Positions 7,695 to 16,190 are shown, counted from the first letter of the stretch. The stretch is DNA of 64,000 bases from Streptomyces sp. MMG1121 (GCF_001280015.1 NZ_LGDV01000195.1:18358-82357); one strand, 5' to 3'. Notes: generated by a model not told the origin, from the sequence alone. Made by a program: numbers and translations.

Positions 7695-8489
7695 GTGAAC
7701 GACGGCGACGGGACCCTCGAGGCCAAGGGCCAGGGGAGGCAGTTCGGGCCGCTCGGCACGGCCTTGGTGATCATTCCGACCTACAACGAGGCGGAGAACA
7801 TCAAGACCATCGTCGGCCGGGTGCGCAAGGCCGTCCCCGAGGCGCACGTACTGATCGCGGACGACAACAGCCCTGATGGCACGGGCAAGCTCGCCGACGA
7901 ACTGGCCGCCTCCGACGATCACGTCCAGGTCATGCACCGCAAGGGCAAGGAAGGCCTCGGCGCCGCCTACCTCGCGGGCTTCCGCTGGGGCATGGAGCAC
8001 GACTACGGCGTGCTGATCGAGATGGACGCCGACGGCTCCCACCAGCCCGAGGAACTGCCCCGGCTGCTCACCGCCCTCAAGAGCGCCGACCTGGTGCTCG
8101 GCTCCCGCTGGGTGCCCGGCGGCCGGGTGGTCAACTGGCCCAAGTCCCGCGAGTTCATCTCCCGTGGCGGCAGCCTCTACTCCCGCATTGCCCTCGACCT
8201 GCCGCTGCGCGACATCACCGGCGGCTACCGGGCCTTCCGGCGCGAGACGCTCGAAGGTCTGGGCCTGGGCGAGGTCGCCTCGCAGGGCTACTGCTTCCAG
8301 GTCGACCTGGCCCGCCGTGCGGTCAAGGCCGGTTTCCACGTCGTCGAGGTGCCGATCACGTTCGTCGAGCGCGAACTCGGCGACTCGAAGATGAGCAAGA
8401 ACATCCTCGTCGAGGCGCTGTGGCGGGTCACCGCCTGGGGTGCCGGGGACCGCATCGCCAAGCTGAAGGGCAAGGGCAAGCCGGCCTGA
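7695..8489 (+). CDS. ppm: Polyprenol-phosphate mannosyltransferase (dolichol-P-mannose synthase type)
   Basis: 264 residues of a GT2 family enzyme that transfers mannose from GDP-mannose to polyprenyl phosphate on the inner face of the membrane, supplying protein O-mannosylation. Motifs: ALVIIPTYNEAENI at the nucleotide-binding start, the DMDADGSHQP metal-binding acidic motif, and FVERELGDSKMS near the C-terminus. The GTG at 7695 follows AAGGGG and gives the usual length; an upstream in-frame extension is not family-like. There is no fused apolipoprotein N-acyltransferase domain as in mycobacterial Ppm1, nor membrane helices, matching the Streptomyces form. In S. coelicolor the orthologue is needed for glycoprotein formation and phage phiC31 infection. 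It is followed by fxsA. Confidence 0.9.
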   Translation: MNDGDGTLEAKGQGRQFGPLGTALVIIPTYNEAENIKTIVGRVRKAVPEAHVLIADDNSPDGTGKLADELAASDDHVQVMHRKGKEGLGAAYLAGFRWGMEHDYGVLIEMDADGSHQPEELPRLLTALKSADLVLGSRWVPGGRVVNWPKSREFISRGGSLYSRIALDLPLRDITGGYRAFRRETLEGLGLGEVASQGYCFQVDLARRAVKAGFHVVEVPITFVERELGDSKMSKNILVEALWRVTAWGAGDRIAKLKGKGKPA

Positions 8490-8558
8490 CGGCAGGCACA
8501 GGCCGCGGCTGATCAACCCCTTATCCCGTGCTGAGCCGGCGCCAGGCACACTGGGAGT

Positions 8559-9110
8559 ATGACGACTGGCGCTCCGACCTCTCCGTACACGACCCGGCCC
8601 CGGCGGTCCAGGCTGCGCAGGTATCTGCCGCTGGGGATCGCCGCGTGGCTGGTGCTGGAGATCTGGCTGCTGACCCTGGTCGCGGGCGCGGCCGGCGGTC
8701 TCACCGTGTTCCTGCTGCTCGTCGCGGGCTTCGTCGCCGGTTCCGTGGTCATCAAGCGGGCCGGCCGCCGCGCCTTCCAGAGCCTCAACGAGGCCCTTCA
8801 GCAGGGCGGCTCCCCGGAGCGCGGTGGTGGCAACGGCCTGATGATGCTCGGCGGCCTGCTGCTGATGATCCCCGGCATGGTGTCCGACGTGGCGGGTCTC
8901 CTGCTGCTCCTGCCCCCGGTCCAGAAGGCCGTGAGCCGCTTCGCGGAGAACGCCCTGGAGAAGCGGTTGCGCACGGCGACCCCGGGCAGCCTGGGCGACG
9001 CCTTCCAGCAGGCCCGTATGCACCGCCCCGACGGCAAGGTCGTGCAGGGCGAGGTCATCCGCGAGGACCGGCCCGAGCCGGGCGGGCAGTATCCGCCGCT
9101 GACGCGCTGA
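8559..9110 (+). CDS. FxsA family membrane protein
   Basis: 183 residues with three hydrophobic stretches: about 25-45 (LGIAAWLVLEIWLLTLVAG), 48-68 (LTVFLLLVAGFVAGS) and 104-127 (MLGGLLLMIPGMVSDVAGLL). The last, with its P-G-x-x-S/T-D turn, is the FxsA signature. E. coli FxsA protects cells from exclusion of phage T7 by the F plasmid; its normal cellular role is unsettled. The gene lies 69 nt after ppm, same strand, and ends in a strong hairpin, so it may be the last gene of a ppm-fxsA unit. Confidence 0.85.
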   Translation: MTTGAPTSPYTTRPRRSRLRRYLPLGIAAWLVLEIWLLTLVAGAAGGLTVFLLLVAGFVAGSVVIKRAGRRAFQSLNEALQQGGSPERGGGNGLMMLGGLLLMIPGMVSDVAGLLLLLPPVQKAVSRFAENALEKRLRTATPGSLGDAFQQARMHRPDGKVVQGEVIREDRPEPGGQYPPLTR

Positions 9111-9132
9111 GCGCCTCCCGAACCCGTACAAA

Positions 9133-9175
9133 ACCGCGGGCGCCGTACGTGGGATTCACGTACGGCGCCCGCGGT
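9133..9175. terminator. Perfect 19-bp hairpin between convergent fxsA and rbpA
   Basis: Arms 9133-9151 and 9157-9175 are perfectly complementary with a 5-nt loop (GGATT). Symmetry and position between convergent stops indicate a bidirectional terminator. Confidence 0.85.
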
Positions 9176-9191
9176 GTACTCGTATGCGGTG

Positions 9192-9566
9192 CTATGCGGA
9201 CTTACGGCTGTCCCGAGGGTGAACCGCGATGTTCATCGCCCCCGAGCGCAGAACCGCCAGGCGCTCCTCGAGGACCTCTTCGAGTTCCTCACGGGTGCGC
9301 CGCTCCATCAGCATGTCCCAGTGGGTACGCGCGGGCTTGGCCTTCTTCTCTTCAGGGCCGTCGCCGTCCACGAGGAGTGCCTGGGCCCCGCAGACCTTGC
9401 ACTCCCACTCCGGCGGAATCTCCGCCTCGACCGAGAAGGGCATCTCGAAGCGATGCCCCTTCTCACATGCGTACTCCACGGCCTGGCGCGGGGCCAGGTC
9501 GATACCGCGGTCCGTCTCGTAGCTGGTCACCACGAGGCGCGTACCGCGAAGAGCTCGCTCACTCAT
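9192..9566 (-). CDS. rbpA: RNA polymerase-binding protein RbpA
   Basis: 124 residues, full length. RbpA binds the principal sigma factor and core RNA polymerase in actinobacteria, stabilises open complexes and modulates rifampicin sensitivity. The N-terminal tail is followed by the zinc-type core with C34, H38, C56 and C59 (YACEKGH, ECKVCG). Then comes a basic linker and the C-terminal helical sigma-interaction domain (ARTHWDMLMERRTREELEEVLEERL). The assignment is essentially certain. A textbook sigma-R promoter lies about 60 nt upstream, consistent with known thiol-stress control of this gene in S. coelicolor. Confidence 0.97.
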   Translation of the reverse strand: MSERALRGTRLVVTSYETDRGIDLAPRQAVEYACEKGHRFEMPFSVEAEIPPEWECKVCGAQALLVDGDGPEEKKAKPARTHWDMLMERRTREELEEVLEERLAVLRSGAMNIAVHPRDSRKSA

Positions 9567-9627
9567 GAATCGTGCCTCCCGGGCTTGTCGCCCACAGGAC
9601 AGGTGTCGCTGTCGTCGTCATCCGGTC

Positions 9628-9654
9628 AACGTCCGGTCGGCGGTAAAGATTCCC
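9628..9654 (-). promoter_or_regulatory. Sigma-R (thiol-stress)-type promoter of rbpA
   Basis: On the minus strand, GGGAAT (9649-9654) and GTT (9628-9630) are separated by 18 bp, matching the SigR consensus GGGAAT-N18/19-GTT. rbpA is an established SigR target in S. coelicolor. Confidence 0.75.
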
Positions 9655-9729
9655 GTTCCGAGTCCCGTTCCGGGTCATGCGTCGCCGTCGTAGCCGCCCC
9701 TTGTTGTACCCACCAGCGCCCGGTTTGTC

Positions 9730-9747
9730 ACATCTACTAGCAGATGT
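9730..9747. repeat. ACATCT-N6-AGATGT inverted repeat between the MFS gene and rbpA
   Basis: Perfect 6-bp arms around ACTAGC, in a comparatively A+T-rich patch upstream of the SigR promoter. It also contains two TGACA words on the minus strand. Possibly an operator or second promoter region of rbpA; the factor is unknown. Confidence 0.35.
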
Positions 9748-9844
9748 CACCCGGCGTTTCTGCATCTTTGACGCGCAGTAACGGTACGCCTGGCAGGCCA
9801 AACGCGTACACTACCGCCCTTTCGTGCTGAGCGCTAAATCCGCG

Positions 9845-11191
9845 CTAGATCTTCCCCGGAACGGGGTTGCCCGCCTCGCCGATCGCGCGCCGTACCGGGA
9901 CCCGGGCGAGCAGGGCGAAACCGATGACGAAGAAGGCCACCAGTGAGATGATCGCGGAGCGGTAGCTTCCGGTCAGCTGGTAGGTCACGCCGAACAGCAG
10001 CGGCCCGAGCCAGCTCATCCCGCGGTCGCTCATCTCGTACGCCGAGAAGTACTCGGCCTCCTTGCCGGGCGGCACGAGATGGGAGAACAGCGACCGGGAC
10101 AGTGCCTGGCTGCCGCCGAGGACCAGACCGATCCCGGACGCCAGCACGAAGAACCACACCGGCGCCTTCGCGGGCAGGAAGTAGCCGGCCGCCAGCGTGA
10201 GCGTCCAGGCCACCAGCGAGCCCAGGATCGTCCGCTGCGCGCCGTGGGTCCGCGCCAGCCGTCCCATCGCCAGCGCCCCGGCCACCGCCAGCACCTGCAC
10301 CAGCAGCACGGCCACGATAAGCGTCGACTGCCCGAGCCCCAGCTCCTGGGAGCCGTACACCGAGGCCTGGGAGATCACCGTCTGGATGCCGTCGTTGTAG
10401 ACGAGGTACGCGAGCAGGAACGCCAGCGTCAGCGGATACCGGCGCATGTCCCTGAACGTCGCCGTGAACTGCCGCAGCCCGGGGGTGGTGGCGCGCTCCA
10501 CGCGCGTGTGCCGGTCGCGCAGCCGGCGCAGCGGTACGAGCGTGAACGCGCCCCACCACAGACCCGCCGAGGCCAGGCAGATGCGCACGGCCGCCGACTC
10601 GGTCAGGCCGAAGGAGTCGTGCGCGGTGTACAGCACCAGGTTGGCCACGAGGACCGTGGAGCCCGCCGCGTAGCCGAAGGCCCAGCCCCGCGAGGAGATC
10701 GCGTCACGCTCCTCGGGCGGGGCGATCTGCGGCAGGTAGGAGTTGTAGAGCATCATCCCGACGGCCTGCGCCGCGTTGGCCACGACGAGGAGCACCCCGC
10801 CGAGCAGATACCGGTCACCGTCGAGGAAGAACATGCCCGTCGTCGCGGCAGCACCTGTGTAGGCCGCCGCCGCGAGCAGTGGTTTCTTGCGACCGGTGCG
10901 GTCGGCCGCGCTGCCCACGAGCGGCATCAGCACGACGGCGAGGATCACCGAGAGGGACACCGAGTAGGCGAAGAACGAGCCCGCGCGGACCGGTACGCCC
11001 AGCGGATGCACATAGCCGTCGGCGTCCGCGGCCCGCTCGGCGACCGCGGTGAGATAGGGCCCCAGGAAGACCGTCAGGACGCTGGTCGAATAGACCGAAC
11101 AGGCCCAGTCGTAGACGTACCAGCCGCGCTGCTCGCGTCGCAGGGCGCCGGTCTCGTCCGCCGCCCCCGTGCGCACGGTGTCGATTCCCAC
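9845..11191 (-). CDS. MFS transporter, UMF1/Atg22-like
   Basis: 448 residues with about 12 predicted membrane helices and the MFS loop motif GSAADRTGRKKPLL between helices 2 and 3. The start YVYDWACSVYSTSVLTVFLGPYL is typical of the unknown-major-facilitator (UMF1/Atg22-like) group. GYAAGSTVLVANLVL and LVYNDGIQTVI are further family features. The GTG at 11191 gives the expected N-terminus; longer in-frame extensions are antisense to other genes. Substrates of bacterial members are unknown; fungal Atg22 exports amino acids from vacuoles. The gene follows the glycerophosphodiesterase by 56 nt. Confidence 0.88.
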   Translation of the reverse strand: MGIDTVRTGAADETGALRREQRGWYVYDWACSVYSTSVLTVFLGPYLTAVAERAADADGYVHPLGVPVRAGSFFAYSVSLSVILAVVLMPLVGSAADRTGRKKPLLAAAAYTGAAATTGMFFLDGDRYLLGGVLLVVANAAQAVGMMLYNSYLPQIAPPEERDAISSRGWAFGYAAGSTVLVANLVLYTAHDSFGLTESAAVRICLASAGLWWGAFTLVPLRRLRDRHTRVERATTPGLRQFTATFRDMRRYPLTLAFLLAYLVYNDGIQTVISQASVYGSQELGLGQSTLIVAVLLVQVLAVAGALAMGRLARTHGAQRTILGSLVAWTLTLAAGYFLPAKAPVWFFVLASGIGLVLGGSQALSRSLFSHLVPPGKEAEYFSAYEMSDRGMSWLGPLLFGVTYQLTGSYRSAIISLVAFFVIGFALLARVPVRRAIGEAGNPVPGKI

Positions 11192-11247
11192 CCGTGCCCT
11201 CGCTTCCCCGTGCTCCTGCGAAGGCTCGGGCCCTGGCGGCCGGGTGG

Positions 11248-12024
11248 TCAGACCCAGACGCCGCGGTCCTCCATGACCTTGCGCAACGTGTCGATGTGAT
11301 CGGTCATGATGCCATCGACGCCCAGGTCCAGGAGCCGGTGCATGCGCTCCGGCTCGTTGATCGTCCACACGTGCACGTGCAGCCCGCGCGCGTGGGCGGC
11401 GCGGACGAAGCGTTCGTCGACCACCGGCACGCCGGACTGGGCCTCGGGCACCTGGGCGGCGACGGCGGAGCGGCGCACGGCGGCCGGCAGGCCCCATGAG
11501 CGCAGGCGCAGGCTGAGCACCCCGCGCGTGCCGAACGACGTGGCCAGGCGCGGCCCGGCCAGCCGCTGGGCGCGCAGCACGCGCGCCTCGGAGAAGGAGC
11601 CCACACAGACCCGGTGCCAGGCGTCCGTGCGCTCGATCAGGTCCAGCAGGGGCCGCAGAGCGGGCTCCGCCTTGACGTCGACGTTCCAGCGGACCTCGGG
11701 GAAGGTCTCCAGCAACTCCTCGAACAGCGGCACCGGTTCACGGCCCCCCACGCGCGCGTGCCGCACGTCCTCCCAGGGCAAATCCGCGATCCGGCCCGCC
11801 CCGTCGGTGACCCGGTCCAGGGTGGAGTCGTGGAAGGCGACGAGCCGGCCGTCGGCGGTCGCGTGCACGTCCGTCTCGATGTACCGGTAGCCCATCTCGA
11901 CCGCGCGCCGGAACTGCACCACGGTGTTCTCGATCCCGTCTGCGGCCCCGCCCCGGTGGGCGAAGGCTATGGGGCCCGGGTGGTCGAGGTACGGGTGGCG
12001 GCGCGGCGGTGTCGTGAGGGTCAC
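11248..12024 (-). CDS. Glycerophosphodiester phosphodiesterase
   Basis: 258 residues, cytoplasmic (no signal peptide), GDPD TIM-barrel fold. Catalytic and metal-binding residues are in place: H23-R24 (AHRGG), E32-N33, E50-x-D52-x-H54 (YIETDVHAT), H65 (FHDSTLDR), then D-V-K (WNVDVKAE). It hydrolyses glycerophosphodiesters to glycerol-3-phosphate and an alcohol. The GTG start overlaps the stop of the upstream membrane-protein gene by four bases (GTGA), implying translational coupling. The downstream neighbour is an MFS carrier. Confidence 0.92.
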   Translation of the reverse strand: MTLTTPPRRHPYLDHPGPIAFAHRGGAADGIENTVVQFRRAVEMGYRYIETDVHATADGRLVAFHDSTLDRVTDGAGRIADLPWEDVRHARVGGREPVPLFEELLETFPEVRWNVDVKAEPALRPLLDLIERTDAWHRVCVGSFSEARVLRAQRLAGPRLATSFGTRGVLSLRLRSWGLPAAVRRSAVAAQVPEAQSGVPVVDERFVRAAHARGLHVHVWTINEPERMHRLLDLGVDGIMTDHIDTLRKVMEDRGVWV

Positions 12025-12674
12025 GGACGCAGTATCACTCGTTCCGGTGTCGCTGCGGCAACGACCGTGCTTCGGGTCGATGCCGCAGGGACGGCGAACA
12101 CCCGCAGGAAGAGCTGGGCCAGCGGGCCGATGGACGCCGCGTACAGCACGGTGCCGATCCCGATGGTGCCTCCCAGGGCGAACCCGGTGGCCACCACCGC
12201 CACCTCGAGCAACGTCCGTATCAGCCGGACCGAACGGCCGGTGCGCCGGTGCAGCCCGGTCATCAGCCCGTCGCGCGGGCCGGGTCCGAAGCGCGCGGAG
12301 ATGTACAGACCGGTCGCCGCGCCGTTCAGCACGATGCCCGCGAGCAGCAGCGGGACGCGTACGGCGAGGGAGTGCGCGTCCGGGACCAGCGCGAGGGTCC
12401 CGTCCAGCGCGAGGCCGACGGCGAAGACGTTGGAGACGGTGCCGAGGCCCGGGCGCTGGCGCAGTGGGATCCACAGCAGCAGCACCGCCGCGCCCACGAT
12501 GATCGACACCACGCCGATGGTCAGCCCGGTCAGCTCCGCGAGCCCCTGGTGCAGCACGTTCCAGGGCTCCAGGCCCAGACCCGCCCGCACGAGCAGCGCG
12601 GAACTCGCGCCGTAGAGCGCGAGGCCGGCGTACAGCTGGATCAACCGTCGTCCGAGACGGTCCGGAGTGGACAC
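12021..12674 (-). CDS. YczE/YitT-like integral membrane protein
   Basis: 217 residues with five to six membrane helices (IQLYAGLALYGASSALLVRAGL at about 9-30; others at about 48-70, 81-100, 108-130, 155-195). The motif GPGPRDGLMTGL is characteristic of YczE-like proteins, which are often encoded next to MocR-type regulators, as here. The GTG start follows AGGGGGG. Function is unknown; a transport or membrane-organising role is likely. Co-transcribed with the glycerophosphodiesterase through a 4-base overlap and divergent from the MocR gene. Confidence 0.85.
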   Translation of the reverse strand: MSTPDRLGRRLIQLYAGLALYGASSALLVRAGLGLEPWNVLHQGLAELTGLTIGVVSIIVGAAVLLLWIPLRQRPGLGTVSNVFAVGLALDGTLALVPDAHSLAVRVPLLLAGIVLNGAATGLYISARFGPGPRDGLMTGLHRRTGRSVRLIRTLLEVAVVATGFALGGTIGIGTVLYAASIGPLAQLFLRVFAVPAASTRSTVVAAATPERVILRP

Positions 12675-12728
12675 GGGATACCCCCCTGGGTGGTGGCGGT
12701 GGCCTGACACATGACACTCTGTGGCGTG

Positions 12729-12744
12729 GGATGGAGAGTCATCC
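12729..12744. promoter_or_regulatory. GGATG-N6-CATCC dyad in the YczE/MocR divergent promoter region
   Basis: Perfect 5-bp arms (12729-12733, 12740-12744) in the 102-bp intergenic space between divergent genes. Nearby TGACACATGACAC contains a direct repeat. MocR proteins commonly regulate a divergent partner gene, so this is the probable control region. Exact boxes are uncertain. Confidence 0.35.
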
Positions 12745-12776
12745 ATGGCCAATTCGGGGAAGGTGGACTGATTGTC

Positions 12777-14279
12777 ATGGCGCAGTGGACCTCTGCGATG
12801 GGTGCCGCGCAACTCGCCCGGCTGCTGAACTCCCAGCAGGACCGCCCGGCCGGCCCCGGCACCCGACGCCCGCCCGCCTACCGCGCCCTGGCCGACGGCG
12901 TCCGGCTGCTGGTGCTCGAAGGGCGCGTGCCGGTCGCCGCCCGCCTCCCCGCCGAGCGTGAACTCGCCCTCGCCCTGTCCGTGAGCCGCACCACCGTCGC
13001 GGCCGCGTACGAGGCGCTGCGCAGCGAGGGCTTCCTGGAGTCCCGGCGCGGCGCCGGCAGCTGGACGGCCGTACCGGCCGGGAACCCGATTCCGGCCCGC
13101 GGTCTCGAACCGCTGCCCCCGGAGGCGCTGGGCTCGGTGATCGACCTGGGCTGTGCCTCGCTGCCGGCCCCCGAGCCCTGGCTCACCCGGGCCGTGCAGG
13201 GCGCCCTGGAGGAACTGCCGCCGTACGCCCACACACATGGCGACTATCCGGCCGGGCTGCCCGCCCTGCGCGCGATGATCGCTGAGCGCTACACCGCGCG
13301 CGGGATCCCCACCATGCCCGAGCAGATCATGGTGACCACCGGCGCGATGGGCGCGATCGACGCGATCTGCCACCTGTTCGCGGGCCGCGGCGAGCGCATC
13401 GCCGTGGAGTCCCCGTCGTACGCCAACATCCTCCAGCTGATGCGTGAGGCCGGCGCCCGCCTGGTCCCCGTCGCGATGGCCGAGGGCCTCAGCGGCTGGG
13501 ACATGGACCGCTGGCGCCAGGTGCTGCGCGAGGCCGCACCGCGCATCGCCTATGTGGTCGCCGACTTCCACAACCCCACCGGCGCGCTCGCCGACGACGA
13601 CCAGCGGCGCCGGTTGGTGGACGCGGCACGCTCGGCCGGCACGGTGCTCGTCGCCGACGAGACGATGTCCGAACTGTGGCTGGACGACGACTTCGCGGGC
13701 ATGCCGCGCCCGGTGTGCGGGTTCGACCCGGCCGGCTCCACGGTGATCACGGTCGGCTCGGCCAGCAAGGCGTTCTGGGCGGGCATGCGCATCGGCTGGG
13801 TGCGCGCGGCTCCGGACGTGATCCGCAGCCTGGTGGCCGCGCGCGCGTACGCAGACCTCGGCACCCCGGTGCTGGAACAACTGGCCGTCAACTGGCTCTT
13901 CAGCACCGGTGGTTGGGAGCAGGCGGTGCAGCTGCGCCGGGCCCAGGCCCGGGAGAACCGGGACGCGCTGGTGGCGGCGCTCCGCCGCTCACTGCCCAGC
14001 TGGGAGTTCGCGGTCCCGCAGGGCGGTCTGACCCTGTGGGTGCGCGCCGGCGGCCTCTCCGGATCCCGGCTCGCCGAAGCGGGCGAACGAACCGGCGTCC
14101 GCGTCCCCTCGGGCCCCCGCTTCGGCGTGGACGGCGCCTTCGAGGGCTATGTGCGGCTGCCGTTCACCGTGGGGGGAGCGGTGGCGGAGGAGGCGGCGGT
14201 CCGGCTGGCCGCGGCGGCCCGGCTGGTGGAGACGGGGGCGACGGGAGGCGCGGAGGCACCGCGGACGTTTGTGGCGTAG
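12777..14279 (+). CDS. MocR-type regulator: GntR winged helix fused to aminotransferase domain
   Basis: 500 residues. The N-terminal GntR helix-turn-helix (about 45-95: LPAERELALALSVSRTTVAAAYEAL) is joined by a linker to a class I aminotransferase-like domain (about 120-490). The latter keeps the fold-type-I hallmarks: DFHNPTG, DETMSELW and the Schiff-base lysine K331 in GSASKAFW. MocR proteins bind pyridoxal phosphate or an amino-acid adduct and act as regulators rather than enzymes. The ATG at 12777 was preferred over an upstream one because it matches the family start MAQW. It probably controls the divergent YczE-like gene. Confidence 0.92.
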   Translation: MAQWTSAMGAAQLARLLNSQQDRPAGPGTRRPPAYRALADGVRLLVLEGRVPVAARLPAERELALALSVSRTTVAAAYEALRSEGFLESRRGAGSWTAVPAGNPIPARGLEPLPPEALGSVIDLGCASLPAPEPWLTRAVQGALEELPPYAHTHGDYPAGLPALRAMIAERYTARGIPTMPEQIMVTTGAMGAIDAICHLFAGRGERIAVESPSYANILQLMREAGARLVPVAMAEGLSGWDMDRWRQVLREAAPRIAYVVADFHNPTGALADDDQRRRLVDAARSAGTVLVADETMSELWLDDDFAGMPRPVCGFDPAGSTVITVGSASKAFWAGMRIGWVRAAPDVIRSLVAARAYADLGTPVLEQLAVNWLFSTGGWEQAVQLRRAQARENRDALVAALRRSLPSWEFAVPQGGLTLWVRAGGLSGSRLAEAGERTGVRVPSGPRFGVDGAFEGYVRLPFTVGGAVAEEAAVRLAAAARLVETGATGGAEAPRTFVA

Positions 14280-14319
14280 ACCGAAGGCGCGCCCGTACGG
14301 GGTGCTGAGCACCGGTGCC

Positions 14320-15927
14320 TCACGAGGTCTCCACCCGCACCGCCTCCGCACTCACCGTCGGCTTCGTCAGATCCGTCGGCTCCGGAGGTTGCGCCGTCAC
14401 GGCGATGGCCCGTGGCGGCAGCAGGTCCAGCACCGCCGCCCGGTCGGCATCGCTCGTGGCGTCGTCGTACGGATCCGGCGTGCGCGGCACCTGAAGGCGG
14501 TGCACCGGGCCGGAGCCCAGCCGGGCGTACCCGCGCCCCGGCGGCACCTGCCCCAGGGGCGTCGTGTGCGGCGGCACTCCCAGCACCGCCTCCACCTGCC
14601 GGGACGCGGCGGTCCCGAGCACCACACGCGCGCGTGTGTGCTGCCGGACCGCGTCGCTCAGCGCCTCCGCGGCCTCGAACTGCTCGGCCACGACGACGGT
14701 CACGTTCGCCGCGCGGCCGTGCCGCAGCGGCACCTGGAGGAGCGCCTGCGGGTCCTCGCGGCCCTCCGAGGCCGCGAGGTGCGTGAAGACGGACGGGCGG
14801 TCCAGCAGGATCCACAGGGGCCGCCGGGTGTCCGCCGGTGGCGGGTCGCCCGCCTGCCGGGCCAGATTGATGGCGATGAGCCGCCGCTCGGTCTCCTGCG
14901 TGGCCCACTCCAGACTCGCCAGCGCCCCGGGGAGGGCGCACTCGACGGCCAGGACGCCGTCCCGGCCGGTCAGGCACGCGTACTCGCCGGTGCCGCCGCC
15001 GTCGACGATCACGACGTCCCCGTGCCGCAGGGCCTGCACGGCGACGGTGCGCAGCAGGGTCGACACGCCGCTGCCGGGGTGGCCCATGGCCAGCAGGTGC
15101 GGCTCGGTGGAGCGGACGCCGGTGCGCCAGACGACCGGCGGGACGTCGATCTGTTCCTCTCCGTAGGACAGGGGAAGCGTGCGCTGGACCTCGCCCGGAT
15201 CGGTGAAGCCGAGCACGGTCTCGCCCGGCGTGGTGACGAAGTGCTGGGCGGCGATGTCGGTGGGCAGCGGGGCGAGGGCGGTGACGGTGAGCCGGTTGGC
15301 CTCCTCGTCCCATGCGAAGCGGTACTCGCGGCCCCGGCCGGCCTTCGCGGTGAGCAACTGCTCGATCCGCGCGCGGGCCTCGGGCTCGCCGTCCGGGAAG
15401 TAGGCGGGGTAGCGGATCACGAGATGACCCACACGTCCGCCGTCGTCGAACTCGCAGTCCGCGAAGGCCTTCTCCCACTCCCCGTCGTACGCGTACAGCG
15501 GTGCCGGGTCCTCGGGGCTCGAGAAGTAGGGCACCAGTGCCTCGTAGAGGGACTGGAGCCGTTCGACCTGGGCCTCGTCCGGCCCCTCGGGGGCCGGCGG
15601 GGTGCGCTCGCGGCCGTGCCAGGCCGCCGTCGCCATCACGGTGATGACGGCGAGCAGCGGTCCGAACGGCACCAGCGCGACGACCATGACCACGGAGGCC
15701 ACCAGGAACAGCAGTGGCCCACGCCTGTCCTTGGGGGTGTCCGCCCACTTGCGCCGCCCGGCCGAGGCCAGCCGGCGCAGCCCCCGGGTGACGGTGATCA
15801 GCGGGTGGAGGACGTCGGTGGCGCTGTCGGCCGCCGTCCGGGCCAGCTCCCGGCTCCGGGCGATCTGCGTCCGGGCGATCTGGGCGCTGTCCTTGCTCAG
15901 AATGCGGGGGAGAGGGCGCCGGGCCAC
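14320..15927 (-). CDS. sffA: SffA-like SpoIIIE/FtsK-type sporulation septum ATPase with altered P-loop
   Basis: 535 residues. Hydrophobic segments at about 72-103 (LLFLVASVVMVVALVPFGPLL) anchor it in the membrane; the C-terminal half is an FtsK/SpoIIIE-like P-loop domain. It sits directly downstream of smeA, the pairing known in S. coelicolor, where SmeA brings SffA to sporulation septa and the pair influences chromosome segregation and spore maturation. The phosphate-binding loop reads GHPGSGVST: the usual Walker A lysine is valine. The presumed Walker B is LWILLDRPS. The start is a GTG with AGGAG upstream, so spacing decides it. ATP use is doubtful unless another residue compensates. Confidence 0.85.
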   Translation of the reverse strand: MARRPLPRILSKDSAQIARTQIARSRELARTAADSATDVLHPLITVTRGLRRLASAGRRKWADTPKDRRGPLLFLVASVVMVVALVPFGPLLAVITVMATAAWHGRERTPPAPEGPDEAQVERLQSLYEALVPYFSSPEDPAPLYAYDGEWEKAFADCEFDDGGRVGHLVIRYPAYFPDGEPEARARIEQLLTAKAGRGREYRFAWDEEANRLTVTALAPLPTDIAAQHFVTTPGETVLGFTDPGEVQRTLPLSYGEEQIDVPPVVWRTGVRSTEPHLLAMGHPGSGVSTLLRTVAVQALRHGDVVIVDGGGTGEYACLTGRDGVLAVECALPGALASLEWATQETERRLIAINLARQAGDPPPADTRRPLWILLDRPSVFTHLAASEGREDPQALLQVPLRHGRAANVTVVVAEQFEAAEALSDAVRQHTRARVVLGTAASRQVEAVLGVPPHTTPLGQVPPGRGYARLGSGPVHRLQVPRTPDPYDDATSDADRAAVLDLLPPRAIAVTAQPPEPTDLTKPTVSAEAVRVETS

Positions 15928-15950
15928 TGCTGTCTCCTGTTGGTGTGTGC

Positions 15951-15982
15951 GTACGGGCGTGCGGGCGTGCGGGCGTGCGGAC
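15951..15982. repeat. Octanucleotide tandem repeat between smeA and sffA
   Basis: Four 8-bp units (GTACGGGC, GTGCGGGC twice, GTGCGGAC) fill half of the 68-bp smeA-sffA spacer. It is slippage-prone and could vary in length between strains, changing smeA-sffA spacing. Confidence 0.7.
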
Positions 15983-15995
15983 GGGACGGGCCGGG

Positions 15996-16190
15996 TCAGA
16001 ACTTGATGCCGCCGAGCAGGCTCGCCAGGCTCTCGCCGCCGGCCTTGATGCTCGGGGCGATGCCCGTGCTGGCGAGGTAGAAGCCGAACAGGGCCGTCAC
16101 CGTGGCGTGCGTGCCCTTGAGCCCGTCCTTGCGGAAGAACAGGAAAACGATGACGCCGAGAATCATGACGCCGGACATGGAGAGGATCAT
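15996..16190 (-). CDS. smeA: SmeA, small sporulation membrane protein
   Basis: 64 residues: two hydrophobic segments (about 3-18, MSGVMILGVIVFLFF; about 28-47, HATVTALFGFYLASTG) flank the charged loop RKDGLKG. AGGAGGT stands six bases before the ATG, which fixes the start; an in-frame upstream extension is untranslated leader. In S. coelicolor SmeA localises to sporulation septa and is required for targeting SffA. Gene order, size and topology all match. Confidence 0.88.
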   Translation of the reverse strand: MILSMSGVMILGVIVFLFFRKDGLKGTHATVTALFGFYLASTGIAPSIKAGGESLASLLGGIKF

